64,000 nucleotides of DNA from Algoriphagus pacificus (GTDB lineage Bacteria > Bacteroidota > Bacteroidia > Cytophagales > Cyclobacteriaceae): contig NZ_JAFKCU010000001.1 in assembly GCF_017254845.1 (NCBI RefSeq), positions 703,048 to 767,047 of the forward strand, given 5' to 3'. Position numbers and translations under genes: made by a program. Positions 9,901-18,561 of this stretch are shown piece after piece (position 1 is the first letter of the stretch; every line of letters starts with the position of its first letter). Under the pieces are notes generated by a model. That model made no database searches. It saw nothing but the letters and a program-made list of their open reading frames with translations, and was not told where the DNA came from.

Positions 9901-9941
9901 AAACAACTAAACCAGATACCACAAAAGTGGTGAACAACTAG
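6936..9941 (+). CDS. AsmA family protein (large membrane-anchored periplasmic protein)
   Basis: A 1001-residue AsmA-like protein with one N-terminal membrane segment (FITLGVFFFFLVAAIALPF) and a long beta-rich periplasmic body; relatives are thought to move lipids between the membranes. The ATG at 6936 opens directly on the membrane anchor; a GTG 60 bases upstream would add an unlikely polar leader. Typical parts: LFKDKIAARIDQEI near the N-terminus, the ISLSFFRRFPNISANVKDL segment, and a C-terminal AsmA_2-type domain (GKFNTTLNFSGILGQDMMPL). Two sub-repeats beginning IFPIEGMNLKG (about 397) and IFPMEGMDMEG (about 513) show a 116-residue internal duplication. The last 90 residues are Lys/Glu/Gln-rich with repeated QDSVKKE, probably coiled coil. 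Confidence 0.88.
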   Translation: MKKIIFITLGVFFFFLVAAIALPFLFKDKIAARIDQEIAQSVNAKVIYDVDNISLSFFRRFPNISANVKDLDIVGNAPFERDTLVSLRELQIDFNLKSVLFDEYPTLTGVHLNGGNLYIKVLEDGSANYDITYPSETTTESTESNMRIGVDQIEVNDLNVVYDDRQLDYFMALGGINAIGNGEFTADVYELPIELEALIADITYEGTSYLTNKNFSGETLLNIDMENMKFSVSDGDFLLNDFKFGLTGFLAMPTDDIELDLTFGGKDNEFKSLLSLVPGIYSESFSSLQTSGTMDFNGSVKGIYNETKFPSFDVSLKVADGKFQYPDLPRPVKNVNLDMQVKNETDNLDNTSIAIPAFNLDFGSNPLSGKLYLSDLVTYTIDAALKGKLNLEELTSIFPIEGMNLKGTLDVNALAKGRYDSIAGVIPTIDAKLLLANGYVKSEDYPAPIENLNVNASILNSSGKMNDFLVDLSQFGFELEKEAINGKLKIRDFEQLIWDGEVIGSVDLKKLMAIFPMEGMDMEGRINANILTKGSYAAIEAEKYNQLQTSGTMDVSNFKFVSADVPQGVDIFTAKATFNPDNISLSELDSKLGESHVKATGTISNYMNYLLADEGTLKGQLVLNSPRFNANEWMTEDASADTVASEMTVIELPKNIDFTMSVAANEVLYDNLNLKDMKGNMTLRDGVLTFSDASMKTMGGTIGLAGNYDPRDLSAPKFNFSLDISELSIAEAFRSFNTVKAFAPIAQNLTGKFNTTLNFSGILGQDMMPLLASLDGNGLLKVAETALKDSKILEGITSLTRLKDVNTLQLKNISIPISINNGVMDVKPFDVKLWDYEANVQGSAGFDGSINYLLNLQVPAGKFGSQANNLLASLTGTAVDENTKIPVALNLSGTYNSPKITLAGGNSIETLLADALKARVSGETQALQSKATEQFNAAQDSIKKEMKLKAEVVQDSVKKELEKQADVTKDKAVEEAKKLLKGFFPKPKETTKPDTTKVVNN

Positions 9942-9942
9942 C

Positions 9943-9980
9943 AAAAAAAAGCCCCGGACCTTTCGGTTCGGGACTTGGCT
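9943..9980 (-). terminator. terminator of the 10058-12871 gene
   Basis: Hairpin CCCGAACC / GGTCCGGG (one wobble pair) with a short loop; on the minus strand it is followed by GGGGC and an eight-base T-run. It lies about 80 bases past the stop of the PQQ-dehydrogenase gene and just after the AsmA stop, so it may also slow transcription from the plus strand. Confidence 0.75.
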
Positions 9981-10057
9981 ATTCCGGGTTTGTATCTTTA
10001 AACCACAGTTTCATTCGCCTTTCCAAGATTAATATTTGAGAAAAGGCTCTAAAGAGA

Positions 10058-12871
10058 CTAGTTTTTAAACTCTATTTCATTCACAGAAACTAAAATCTCT
10101 TCTGACTTAGCATCTGTGTTTTTAAATATAAAATAAATATCATGTTTCCCATCAACCGCTGATAAAGTTGCAGTTGGTTTCGCAGAATTTTGTCTCATCC
10201 ATTCTTTTCTAGAAACTCCTGCAGGAGGTCTAAACCCACCATTTGGTGCGGAAGTAACTTTTTCAGTCTCTCCCAAAACCTGCCCGGTAGGCGAATCCAA
10301 TCGGATTTCTACAGATGCTCCTTTGGCGCCTACTCTGTCGCTGATTCCGAGATATAAGGTTATTTCTTTGATTCCTGTCAGATCTAGATCCTTAAATCCT
10401 ATGAAAGACTGATCTCCCACCATAAAGAAATTAATACTTGGAGTAGTCAGCAATTGAACGCCTTTTCTATCTTCTGAAAGTTGAGGGTCCAAGAATGGGT
10501 TTCTCAAAGCCACAAAATCTTCTCCCGCCAAAGAGGTAATATTTCCAGCACCTTTATCTGCATAGTAAGCTCTCAGAAGAAACCCTCCTTGTCCATCTTC
10601 GCCTTCAGGAATTTCTGGATTTAGTGATCCTTCCAACGGTAGTGATGCTGTAGTCGGGGTTACTTCATTCATGCTGAAAATGTAATCGATCATTCTTTTA
10701 GCATCCGCCTCTGATAATTGTGGGTGGGCACTCATCGCATGTTCTCCCCAAACCCCGCTTCCACCATTAATGACTTTACTGACCAGCATTTTCACATTTT
10801 CTGGAGTATTAGGGTACTTCTGAGCCACTGCAGCATAGCTTGGACCAATCGAAGTGCTATCATATTGGTGACATGATTTACAATCGCTCGCTTCAATCAA
10901 ATTTCTTCCAATGTTCAACACAGCCATTGATTCTGCGCCACTTTGATTGGAAGCCATTTCGATAGGGTCAAATCCTGCTGGAACGTAATCAAATGTAACA
11001 GCAACTTCTCCAGGCTTAATCGAACCATCACTTGTGCTTCCGTCTTCTTTATCACTTACCGTCACTTGGTAATCCAAAGAGTTCTCTCCAAAATAAAATG
11101 TTCTGTTTTTGCCTTTAAAATCAATAGATACTTCAGGACGTGCATTTCCAGCAACAAGATTCAGGTTAGCGACATTTGAATCGCCCTTGGTATCTGTCAC
11201 GGTAAGTTGCACCTGATAGACTCCTGGAGTTTCAAATGTGTAAGAAGCATTTATCCCTTCAAGCTCCGCACTAACTCCATTATCTGAGGTAATTTTCCAA
11301 GTGTAAGTAAGCTTTCCTTGGTCGTAGTCGTCAAAATCATTGGTTCCTTCTGCAGAGAAATTGGAAGTGATTGGTACAGCTCCAGCTAAAACATCCGCAG
11401 AGGCATTCACATTAGGTTTTCTATTTCCTGCATTGAATTCAATTTTTACCAATCTCGAATTGGAGTTTCCTCTAAACCAAGCACTGCCATATTCCAAAAC
11501 ATATAGAGCTCCATCAGGACCAAAGTCCATGTCTATCGCTGAGCTGAAATTTTGCTCTGGAAGAAACCGCTCCATGGATTTGTAGTCTCCATTTTCATCC
11601 ATCGTTACTGCCATAATCCAACCTCTCATAAAATCCACGATCAACCATTTTCCGTCGTAATAGGCTGGAAAAACAAAAGGAGCATCTTTAGAAAAGTCTT
11701 TCTTTCTAAAAACAGGACCTCCGGTTGCACTTCTTCCCGAAGAACCTAGAAGTGGAAATTCTTCAGAAACTCCATAAGGATAGTAAATAAATGCTGGAAT
11801 AACTGGGGTTGGAAGCTCCCTCAAACCTGTGTTGTTTACAGATTCATTGACTGGATTATTGACGTCAAAAGGCTCTCCATAGGTTTCTGTAGCCAAATCA
11901 TGTCTGTTGTAAGGTCTGTTGTTGGCGATGAAATATGGCCATCCAAAAAATCCAGGACCTTTGGCTTGATTAAATTCATCATATCCTTTTGGACCCCATA
12001 TTGAATCGACAGATGCATCTGGTCCTACTTCTCCCCAATACAAATAGCCTGTTTCACTATCCAAAGTAGGCCTCCATGGATTTCTATGTCCCATGGTATA
12101 GATCTCAGGTCTTGTCTTTTCAGTTCCTACAGGAAATAAATTTCCCTCAGGAATGGTATAGGTACCGTCATCTTCAGGATGAATTCTAAGGATCTTTCCT
12201 CTCAAATCATTGGTATTTCCAGGAGCTCTCTGATCATCAGAGTTTTCAAAACCTGGTCTTTCATCAAGGTTAGATGAGCCTGTTCGAGGATTTACAGTGT
12301 TATTTCCTACTGTTAGGTAAAGGTTTCCTTCTTGGTCAAAGACCATTCCTCCACCTGTATGGCAACATTCTTCACGCTGAGTTGGAACTACCAATAAGAT
12401 CTTTTTGGTGTCCTCTTTTAAGGTATTTCCATCCAACTCATATCGCGCCAAAACATGCTGCGTATCTACAGGGTCTGCATAATAAAGGTAGATCCAATGG
12501 TTCTTTTCAAAATCTGGGTGCGCTATAACCCCCATTAAACCCTCTTCTGCTTCTCTAACTACGCCTTCTTTGTTGGTGTATTTAGTGTTTACAGGGATAG
12601 TGGCGATCAAGGTCATCTCACCTGTGTTTTCATCGAGGATTTTGACTCCCCCTTTTCTTTCCACAATCAGGACTCTCTTTCCTGGTAGAAAAGTCATTTC
12701 CATGGGTTCGTCCATACCTTCAGTCAACACAACTTTTGTAAAGCGGTTTTCATCTGGCTTGATGTTCGGATCATCAAATGGCTCTGATTTTTGACAGGAA
12801 CTAATACCGATTGAAATCAAAAGGATAAGCAAGGAAAGGGTCCTTGAGTAATTATTCACCAAGTGGCTCAT
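10058..12871 (-). CDS. PQQ-type sugar dehydrogenase lipoprotein with PKD, cytochrome c and C-terminal beta domain
   Basis: A 937-residue multidomain lipoprotein (lipobox GISSC, Cys26). Order seen: a glucose/sorbosone dehydrogenase beta-propeller at about 45-485 (EEGLMGVIAHPDF, HTGGGMVFDQEGNLYLTVG, RGKILRIHPEDD, GHRNPWRPTLD); a PKD-type fold at about 490-575 (GVYQVQLTVTDTKGDSN); a cytochrome c with haem motif CKSCH at 664-668 and a likely axial Met in EHAMSAHPQL; and a C-terminal carbohydrate-binding-like domain from about 770. Inferred role: periplasmic or surface oxidation of a sugar or related alcohol, passing electrons to the attached haem. The substrate is unknown. It has its own promoter region with a perfect 23-base palindrome, and a terminator. 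Confidence 0.9.
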   Translation of the reverse strand: MSHLVNNYSRTLSLLILLISIGISSCQKSEPFDDPNIKPDENRFTKVVLTEGMDEPMEMTFLPGKRVLIVERKGGVKILDENTGEMTLIATIPVNTKYTNKEGVVREAEEGLMGVIAHPDFEKNHWIYLYYADPVDTQHVLARYELDGNTLKEDTKKILLVVPTQREECCHTGGGMVFDQEGNLYLTVGNNTVNPRTGSSNLDERPGFENSDDQRAPGNTNDLRGKILRIHPEDDGTYTIPEGNLFPVGTEKTRPEIYTMGHRNPWRPTLDSETGYLYWGEVGPDASVDSIWGPKGYDEFNQAKGPGFFGWPYFIANNRPYNRHDLATETYGEPFDVNNPVNESVNNTGLRELPTPVIPAFIYYPYGVSEEFPLLGSSGRSATGGPVFRKKDFSKDAPFVFPAYYDGKWLIVDFMRGWIMAVTMDENGDYKSMERFLPEQNFSSAIDMDFGPDGALYVLEYGSAWFRGNSNSRLVKIEFNAGNRKPNVNASADVLAGAVPITSNFSAEGTNDFDDYDQGKLTYTWKITSDNGVSAELEGINASYTFETPGVYQVQLTVTDTKGDSNVANLNLVAGNARPEVSIDFKGKNRTFYFGENSLDYQVTVSDKEDGSTSDGSIKPGEVAVTFDYVPAGFDPIEMASNQSGAESMAVLNIGRNLIEASDCKSCHQYDSTSIGPSYAAVAQKYPNTPENVKMLVSKVINGGSGVWGEHAMSAHPQLSEADAKRMIDYIFSMNEVTPTTASLPLEGSLNPEIPEGEDGQGGFLLRAYYADKGAGNITSLAGEDFVALRNPFLDPQLSEDRKGVQLLTTPSINFFMVGDQSFIGFKDLDLTGIKEITLYLGISDRVGAKGASVEIRLDSPTGQVLGETEKVTSAPNGGFRPPAGVSRKEWMRQNSAKPTATLSAVDGKHDIYFIFKNTDAKSEEILVSVNEIEFKN

Positions 12872-12920
12872 AAATCGTTAGGTTTTGGGTTTGCAGAAAA
12901 CTAGGGCGCATAGTTTTCCA

Positions 12921-12943
12921 TATTTTGTCAAATTGACAAAATA
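12921..12943. promoter_or_regulatory. perfect palindrome, probable operator of the PQQ-dehydrogenase gene
   Basis: Two 11-base arms (TATTTTGTCAA / TTGACAAAATA) around one central A, 50 bases upstream of the ATG at 12871 in a 143-base gap. No T-run and no stop codon nearby fits a terminator, so a dimeric regulator site is the better reading. The regulator is unknown. Confidence 0.6.
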
Positions 12944-13014
12944 GATCAATTTTAACCAATAAAATTACGGTATACGGTATTTTAATGGGATAAATGCCGG
13001 TTTTTTATAAAAAA

Positions 13015-15468
13015 TTAGAGATGATTTAAAGCTTTGCCAAATTTATTTTTTGTTATCCCTAGCTGATCCAATATGACTACACCGCTTTCATTTTGATCGA
13101 ACTCAAACTTTATTTCTTTTAATAAGCTTGGGGTAAAATTTGGATTTTCAGATCGTAATTTCTCTAAATCAAAAACATAAGTTTGAAAGATGTTCTCGGA
13201 ATGATCCTTCTTATCCAAAAAGTCAATTTTTAAAACTCTTGACTTTATCTGCCGCTGGAGATGAGAGAAATTTGACAAAAGAAACTTGATTTCTTCACCA
13301 GATTCATCGACAAGAATTATATTAAAATCCAGTGGGGGATCAGGTGTTTTTTCTTTTTCCTCATCCTTTTTATCCTCTGACTTAGCTTCATTGTTTTCTT
13401 CAATCTCAGCCTCATTTTCTTTTTCTTCATTCAATTCCTCTTCTTCTTCATTGGAATCATTTTCATTTTTCCATTTTCCTCCACTTTTTGGATTTGAACT
13501 TTCTGTAGATTCTGCCAAAGAAAAAGTCAGAATAGAAGTAGAGTCCGGTCTGAAACTCATGGAATCCAGCGTGATGGTATAGCTCGCCAAAACCGAATCT
13601 GGGATGGAGGGTTTTGCACCGTCTTTCCATAGGGTATCGATTCCTTCATTTAGCTTTTTGTAATTCCATCCCAAATAAACTGCCCGACTTCCCTTTTTGC
13701 CATACTCCATATCAATCTCCGCTTCACGCCAAACGGTTAAATTATCCGCATCAGCTTTACCTCCTGTGGTTATGGTTGTAAGCTCAAAGTCCTCATCAAA
13801 GTTTGCCCAAACTTGAGTATTTGAATCTTCAAATTGACTTAAATAAATAGACTCTGGAAGCCAGTCTTTTCCCTTTCTTGGATCCAAAAACAATGGGAGA
13901 TATTCTTCTCTTTGATTCAAGCTTGCCTCCAGAAAAGCCCCAATGTAAACTTTGGCTATTTCCTCTTGCTCGGAAGCCGGCATCAATTGCTCACGATTTA
14001 GAACTCCCTTGAAAGTTGCCAAAATGTCGTTATCGCCCCAAGAAGTGTTGAATTGTCCGTGATTCGCTCCAGAGATGTAGATTAAGGATTTGAAATGATA
14101 GGTACTATCCGTGAACTTGATACGCTCATATTGCGCCGCTCCGGCAAAAGAAGTCACGTCGGCATCTTGAGCCCCATGGAGACTTAAGTAATTTACATTC
14201 TCAAATTTTGTCCCAGATCCTCCTGGCTTATATTGCCCATCTACCGGCGCTATGGCAACGATGCCCTTGATATTGAAATGATACCCTAATTTGATGGAAG
14301 CATCATCTGGATAATATTCCAGCGCATTCAGCATGGCAGCATGACCAACTGCTTCGCCTCCCCTGGAATGACCCATGAGCGCAATTTTATCCATATCGAC
14401 TTTTCCAAAAAGGGGATGGGATTCATTTTTATTCCACTCATCCCAAACGCGCAAATGTTCGAGCAACAACCAACCCCGAGCATCATTTTCTTTTTCTAAT
14501 CGGCCAAAAAGATCTGTCCAAGACCCATTTATAAAGTTTTCATCCACCGAGGCCAAAATCATTCCTTTGGAGGCCAAAAACTCTCCGAGATAATCATATC
14601 CCGGATCTGAAAAATCCTGCATAGGGTGATTTCCATGGACAACCAAAACCAATGGAAACGGTCCGGTTCCTTCGGGCATCCATACCCTTGCATTGAGAGG
14701 TAATTCCTTTTCATCAAAGCCCCAATACTTTTCTCGCCACCAACCACTGAATTTTGCCCAGTTGTCTATGAAGGCTCTTCCATCTACTGATTCGGTTTGA
14801 TAAGTGACTCCTTCTGCAAATTCTTCACGACGAATATCCTTGCCTGAACCATAGGTAAAAGTGGTTATCTGAAAATTTCCATTGGCTGAAGGGGCAGGTG
14901 CTTCAATTTGTGAAACTTTATCTTCAGTAAGTTTCGCTGCATTGATCTGTTCATCGATTTCTAATCCCCGAATACTTCCAAAATAGATCAAAAAGCCAAT
15001 CCCAGCTATCCCAACTGCAAAACCTAAAATCGAAACAACTTTCTTTGGAGTGCTTAGTTTTTTAAAATGTCCTTTCCAAAACATGGCTATCCCAGCTCCA
15101 AAAAGGGAAAAAACCAAGATCATAAAAATTACATATCGATCATCTCCAAATCTGACAAGCGTTAACAGAATGAAACTTGCAATCAATACTCGTTTGTAAA
15201 GTGGGGGAATTGAAAAAATCAATTTGATAAGTTTCACTGAGAGGTAAGAAACCAGTGTCACTGCGATCAAGATCAAAAGCCCAAAAACCAAAAGCCAAGA
15301 GTCTTTAAAGTTGATCGACATTCCGATTACCTCAATCAAGAAGACGATCAAAGTCAAAATCAAAAGTCCGATTGCAGCTCCTTTAATGGCAAAAGTACCT
15401 GGCTTAATGAGGTTTAGTTTCCCTTTAATCCAAGTTCCAACTTTCTTAAAAAATTTCTTCATGTTCAT
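13015..15468 (-). CDS. membrane-anchored alpha/beta hydrolase with acidic low-complexity region
   Basis: An 817-residue protein. The first 180 residues contain about five hydrophobic segments (from IKGAAIGLLILTLIVFLI to ILGFAVGIAGIGFLIYFG). The middle is an alpha/beta hydrolase of the dienelactone or PAF-acetylhydrolase type (LVLVVHGNHPMQD; nucleophile elbow GHSRGG with Ser368; a LHGAQDADV segment for the acid; a SGANHGQFN histidine). Around residues 665-715 there is a run rich in Glu, Asn, Lys and Asp, then a beta domain. It lies 11 bases after a serine hydrolase gene and is probably in its operon. The substrate is unknown; the combination of membrane anchor and hydrolase suggests action on the periplasmic face. 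Confidence 0.82.
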   Translation of the reverse strand: MNMKKFFKKVGTWIKGKLNLIKPGTFAIKGAAIGLLILTLIVFLIEVIGMSINFKDSWLLVFGLLILIAVTLVSYLSVKLIKLIFSIPPLYKRVLIASFILLTLVRFGDDRYVIFMILVFSLFGAGIAMFWKGHFKKLSTPKKVVSILGFAVGIAGIGFLIYFGSIRGLEIDEQINAAKLTEDKVSQIEAPAPSANGNFQITTFTYGSGKDIRREEFAEGVTYQTESVDGRAFIDNWAKFSGWWREKYWGFDEKELPLNARVWMPEGTGPFPLVLVVHGNHPMQDFSDPGYDYLGEFLASKGMILASVDENFINGSWTDLFGRLEKENDARGWLLLEHLRVWDEWNKNESHPLFGKVDMDKIALMGHSRGGEAVGHAAMLNALEYYPDDASIKLGYHFNIKGIVAIAPVDGQYKPGGSGTKFENVNYLSLHGAQDADVTSFAGAAQYERIKFTDSTYHFKSLIYISGANHGQFNTSWGDNDILATFKGVLNREQLMPASEQEEIAKVYIGAFLEASLNQREEYLPLFLDPRKGKDWLPESIYLSQFEDSNTQVWANFDEDFELTTITTGGKADADNLTVWREAEIDMEYGKKGSRAVYLGWNYKKLNEGIDTLWKDGAKPSIPDSVLASYTITLDSMSFRPDSTSILTFSLAESTESSNPKSGGKWKNENDSNEEEEELNEEKENEAEIEENNEAKSEDKKDEEKEKTPDPPLDFNIILVDESGEEIKFLLSNFSHLQRQIKSRVLKIDFLDKKDHSENIFQTYVFDLEKLRSENPNFTPSLLKEIKFEFDQNESGVVILDQLGITKNKFGKALNHL

Positions 15469-15479
15469 TTGATTTTGTT

Positions 15480-16763
15480 CTATTGAGTAGGTTTTAGGGC
15501 AATTTTGCCATAAACAGCATCTCTAAAGTTTTTATGAAGACTGATTCCATCGTAAGGAAAAAGCTGTACAAACATCACGGCAGTCAGTTCATTAACTGGG
15601 TCAACCCAGAATAGGGTAGAAGCTGCTCCATCCCAGAAAAACTCACCGACTACGCCATTCATTTCTTCGGGTGAAGCCGGAGGATCTGTCCGAACGGCAA
15701 AGTCAATCCCAAACCCAACTCTTCCTTTGCTTGGAAGCCAGGACCTTTCCGTCACAGAATCTGGTAAATGGTTGGTTGCCATTAATTTTACGGTCTCTGG
15801 TTTCAGAATTGTAGTTCCATCAAGAGTGCCTTTATTAACAAGCATTCTAGCAAAGGTCATGTAATCATCCAGCGTAGATGTCAATCCAAATCCTCCCGGA
15901 GTTAAAGGCCATTTTTTTAAATTGAAAGCATGTGCTGAGGAATCCGGCATTTGCGTCAATTGTCCCTCACCCGTTCGCTGGTAAGCTGCAGAAAACCTTC
16001 CTAGATCTTCTTCTTTGACCACATAACGGGTATCGTTCATTTGTAAAGGTCCAAGAACATGCTCTTGAACATACTCTTCGTAAGGAATTCCGGAAATTCT
16101 TTCCACCAAAAATGCCTGCACGTCTACAGATTGACCATATTCCCATTGAGTTCCGGGTTGAAACCATAGGGGTGTGCTGCCGATTTTCTCGGCCATGACG
16201 GTCAAGGTATTTTCATAACTCCTAGCATCTTTTTCCTTCATCACATCACTCAAACCTGGGATATTGTCCCGATTAGGAAACCCGGCTGTATGTCTGGTGA
16301 TGTCCCGAATGGTAACAGGTCTATCCGCATCCACCAAGATCATTTCTCCATTTTCATCCACCCCTTGGTAAACCTTCATGTTGGCAAACTCCGGAGCATA
16401 TTTTTCCAAAGGATCATCCATTTGAAATTTTCCTTCTTCGTATAAAGTCATCAAAGAAGTTCCAGTGATTGGTTTTGTCATAGAGTAAATCTGCACGATG
16501 GTATTCCGATCCATCGGGATATTCTTCTCTTTATTAGCAAAGCCAAATGCATTGAAATAAACTTCTTGATCTTTCTCGAAGATCAAAGCTGAAATTCCTG
16601 CTACGTTTCCGGAATTGACATAGGCTTGCAGAGTCGAATCCAATCTGGCAACAGCTTGTTCATCAACAACAAAATCTACTTTTTCTTCTTGTTTGGTACA
16701 GGAACTAAAGAGGAAAGCAAAACCTACAAAGATTCCAAGAAGGGTTTTCGATGACTTAATCAT
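15480..16763 (-). CDS. class C beta-lactamase-like serine hydrolase (lipoprotein)
   Basis: A 427-residue member of the beta-lactamase/esterase (PBP4*-like) family with a lipobox at Cys22 (AFLFSSC). The SxxK motif is clear at Ser94-Lys97 (YSMTKPITG). The second-motif Tyr is in EYGQS (Tyr209), where the usual YSN or YAN of beta-lactamases is not kept, so esterase or peptidase activity is likelier than antibiotic hydrolysis. The ATG overlaps the TGA of the upstream cytochrome/sugar dehydrogenase gene by four bases, and the alpha/beta hydrolase follows 11 bases later. It is therefore the middle gene of a three-gene operon of envelope enzymes. Confidence 0.92.
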   Translation of the reverse strand: MIKSSKTLLGIFVGFAFLFSSCTKQEEKVDFVVDEQAVARLDSTLQAYVNSGNVAGISALIFEKDQEVYFNAFGFANKEKNIPMDRNTIVQIYSMTKPITGTSLMTLYEEGKFQMDDPLEKYAPEFANMKVYQGVDENGEMILVDADRPVTIRDITRHTAGFPNRDNIPGLSDVMKEKDARSYENTLTVMAEKIGSTPLWFQPGTQWEYGQSVDVQAFLVERISGIPYEEYVQEHVLGPLQMNDTRYVVKEEDLGRFSAAYQRTGEGQLTQMPDSSAHAFNLKKWPLTPGGFGLTSTLDDYMTFARMLVNKGTLDGTTILKPETVKLMATNHLPDSVTERSWLPSKGRVGFGIDFAVRTDPPASPEEMNGVVGEFFWDGAASTLFWVDPVNELTAVMFVQLFPYDGISLHKNFRDAVYGKIALKPTQ

Positions 16764-18439
16764 AGTGTATTGACGATTTTATAGATTATACCTTGATTCT
16801 TACTCATGATGTAAACTTGTTTTTCCGCATCAATACCAAATTTCAAGTCCACACGACCGCCTACTATTTCTTCCATAGTCGTTTCTTTGCCTTCAAAAAC
16901 GACATTCATACTTTTCACCTCTGGATTTGGATTCTGATCCAAATCAGCAAAAAACAATCTACCTGTTGGAATATCTCCAAACACTATATTCCCTTTTAAT
17001 TTCCCATCTGGAATAAAATAACCTCCAATAACTGCTACGGCTTCATCATGCTCCAACTGAATAAGCGGGTAGGTGACGCCCTTTTTATCATCGTCCGCAG
17101 GCAAAGGATAAAGAGTCCGGAAGCTTCCGAATGGATTTATCATAAATCTTCCTTCTCGGATAGGCCAACCATAAAATTTTCCTGGCTCAATCAGATTGAT
17201 CTCTTCTATGCTGTGCTGTCCTATATCAGTTGCAAATAATTTCCCTGATTCATCCCAAAAAATCCTATTTGGATTACGGAAACCATAAGCCAAGACTTCA
17301 CCAGCTTTTCCTTGATCGCCTGAAAATGGATTAATCGTTGGGATTCCATATTTTCCATTGGCACTGTTGTTCCCAGCTGGATCAATTCTCAAAATACTGC
17401 TATAAATTCCGCTTCCTCCATGGTCGGAGATATAGGCAAATCTCTTTTCTACTGTACCTCCATCCCCATATCCGATATAAAGTAATCCGAAATCATCATC
17501 TCCTTTTTTAGAATTTGGATTAAAAGTTAGCTCCTGCATTCCATGCGCTTGAGAGGCGTTATCAATGCGAAGAATTTCTCGACTGGTTCCTTCAAAAGTT
17601 TTGGAACTAGGAGATTCTGCTTTCCATTCGGTCAGAACCCATTGCATAAAAACTTTCAAACTGTCTGTATAGCCGAAATCTGAAGGTTTTGTTCCTCCCG
17701 GCTCAGTGTGTGCAGTGTAGAATAGACCGTTTTCAAGAAACTCCGGATGAAAAGTGAAACTTCCCAAACCTGTTGCCCAACCTGGCTTACTCACCATGTC
17801 AGGTCTTTGCTCTAATAGATTTAAATAGAGTTGCGGTTTTTGATCTACTAACTCATAGATTCCTATGCGCTGGTCATTGATCATTAGGCGATTTGTACCA
17901 GGAATAGGCTCCATTTTAGTCATTTTGGCTAAAGCTGGAGTTGTATCTGAAGCAGGTAACTGGGCAAAAAACTCCAATTCAAATTTGATTCCTGAATCCT
18001 GAATTTTCTCTGGAATTAAGTTAGAGGTAGTATCTCCCAAAATTTCCAGCGGCAGGGTTTCGAAAGTGTGTAGATAGCTCAGGATTGAATTCAGATCAGA
18101 TTCAGAAAAGTTTGGAAACGCCGGCATTTGAGTTTTATAAACAGCCAAGAGCCTTTCTGCTCTTTCATCCTTTGCTTCAAAAAACTCTGAGGGATTTTTG
18201 ATAAATCTTTTGATCCAATCTGTATCTACCTGACGAGTAACCCCACTAAGATTAGGACCAATCGCATTCTCATTAAAGTTATGACAGGTTGAACAATTCT
18301 GATCAAAAAGAACTTTTCCAGCTTTAATTTGATCTACATCTTGACTGATAGTTACTCCAAATTCTTTTGTTTCTGGTTCTGAACAAGAGAAGGCAAACAG
18401 TAAAAAAAGTACTGCAACAAGGTTAATTCGGTTTTTCAT
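16760..18439 (-). CDS. cytochrome c / PQQ-type sugar dehydrogenase lipoprotein
   Basis: A 559-residue lipoprotein (LLFAFSC, Cys19). An N-terminal cytochrome c (haem motif CSTCH at 49-53, axial Met in TQMPAF near 110) is followed from about 150 by a glucose/sorbosone dehydrogenase propeller (LGSFTFHPEFLENGLFYTAH, YGFRNPNRIFWDESGKLFATDIGQ, GWPIREGRF). Known relatives oxidise aldoses or sorbosone with PQQ. Substrate here is unknown and PQQ synthesis genes are absent from the window, so the cofactor would be acquired or made elsewhere. It is first in an operon with a serine hydrolase and an alpha/beta hydrolase. Compared with the 937-residue protein at 10058-12871, the domain order is reversed. 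Confidence 0.9.
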   Translation of the reverse strand: MKNRINLVAVLFLLFAFSCSEPETKEFGVTISQDVDQIKAGKVLFDQNCSTCHNFNENAIGPNLSGVTRQVDTDWIKRFIKNPSEFFEAKDERAERLLAVYKTQMPAFPNFSESDLNSILSYLHTFETLPLEILGDTTSNLIPEKIQDSGIKFELEFFAQLPASDTTPALAKMTKMEPIPGTNRLMINDQRIGIYELVDQKPQLYLNLLEQRPDMVSKPGWATGLGSFTFHPEFLENGLFYTAHTEPGGTKPSDFGYTDSLKVFMQWVLTEWKAESPSSKTFEGTSREILRIDNASQAHGMQELTFNPNSKKGDDDFGLLYIGYGDGGTVEKRFAYISDHGGSGIYSSILRIDPAGNNSANGKYGIPTINPFSGDQGKAGEVLAYGFRNPNRIFWDESGKLFATDIGQHSIEEINLIEPGKFYGWPIREGRFMINPFGSFRTLYPLPADDDKKGVTYPLIQLEHDEAVAVIGGYFIPDGKLKGNIVFGDIPTGRLFFADLDQNPNPEVKSMNVVFEGKETTMEEIVGGRVDLKFGIDAEKQVYIMSKNQGIIYKIVNTL

Positions 18440-18507
18440 CGATACTAATTTGGGGGTTTTTGTTAAATACCGAAAAAAATATTGTTTTTCTGTCTGGTTT
18501 TAGAAAT

Positions 18508-18540
18508 AAAAAAACCTCTGGCACATCGTACCAGAGGTTT
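18508..18540 (-). terminator. terminator of the beta-oxidation operon
   Basis: Perfect 10-base stem (AAACCTCTGG / CCAGAGGTTT) with a 9-base loop, followed on the minus strand by a T-run; 22 bases past the acyl-CoA dehydrogenase stop. Confidence 0.93.
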
Positions 18541-18561
18541 CCCCAATTAATCCCTGTTTAG

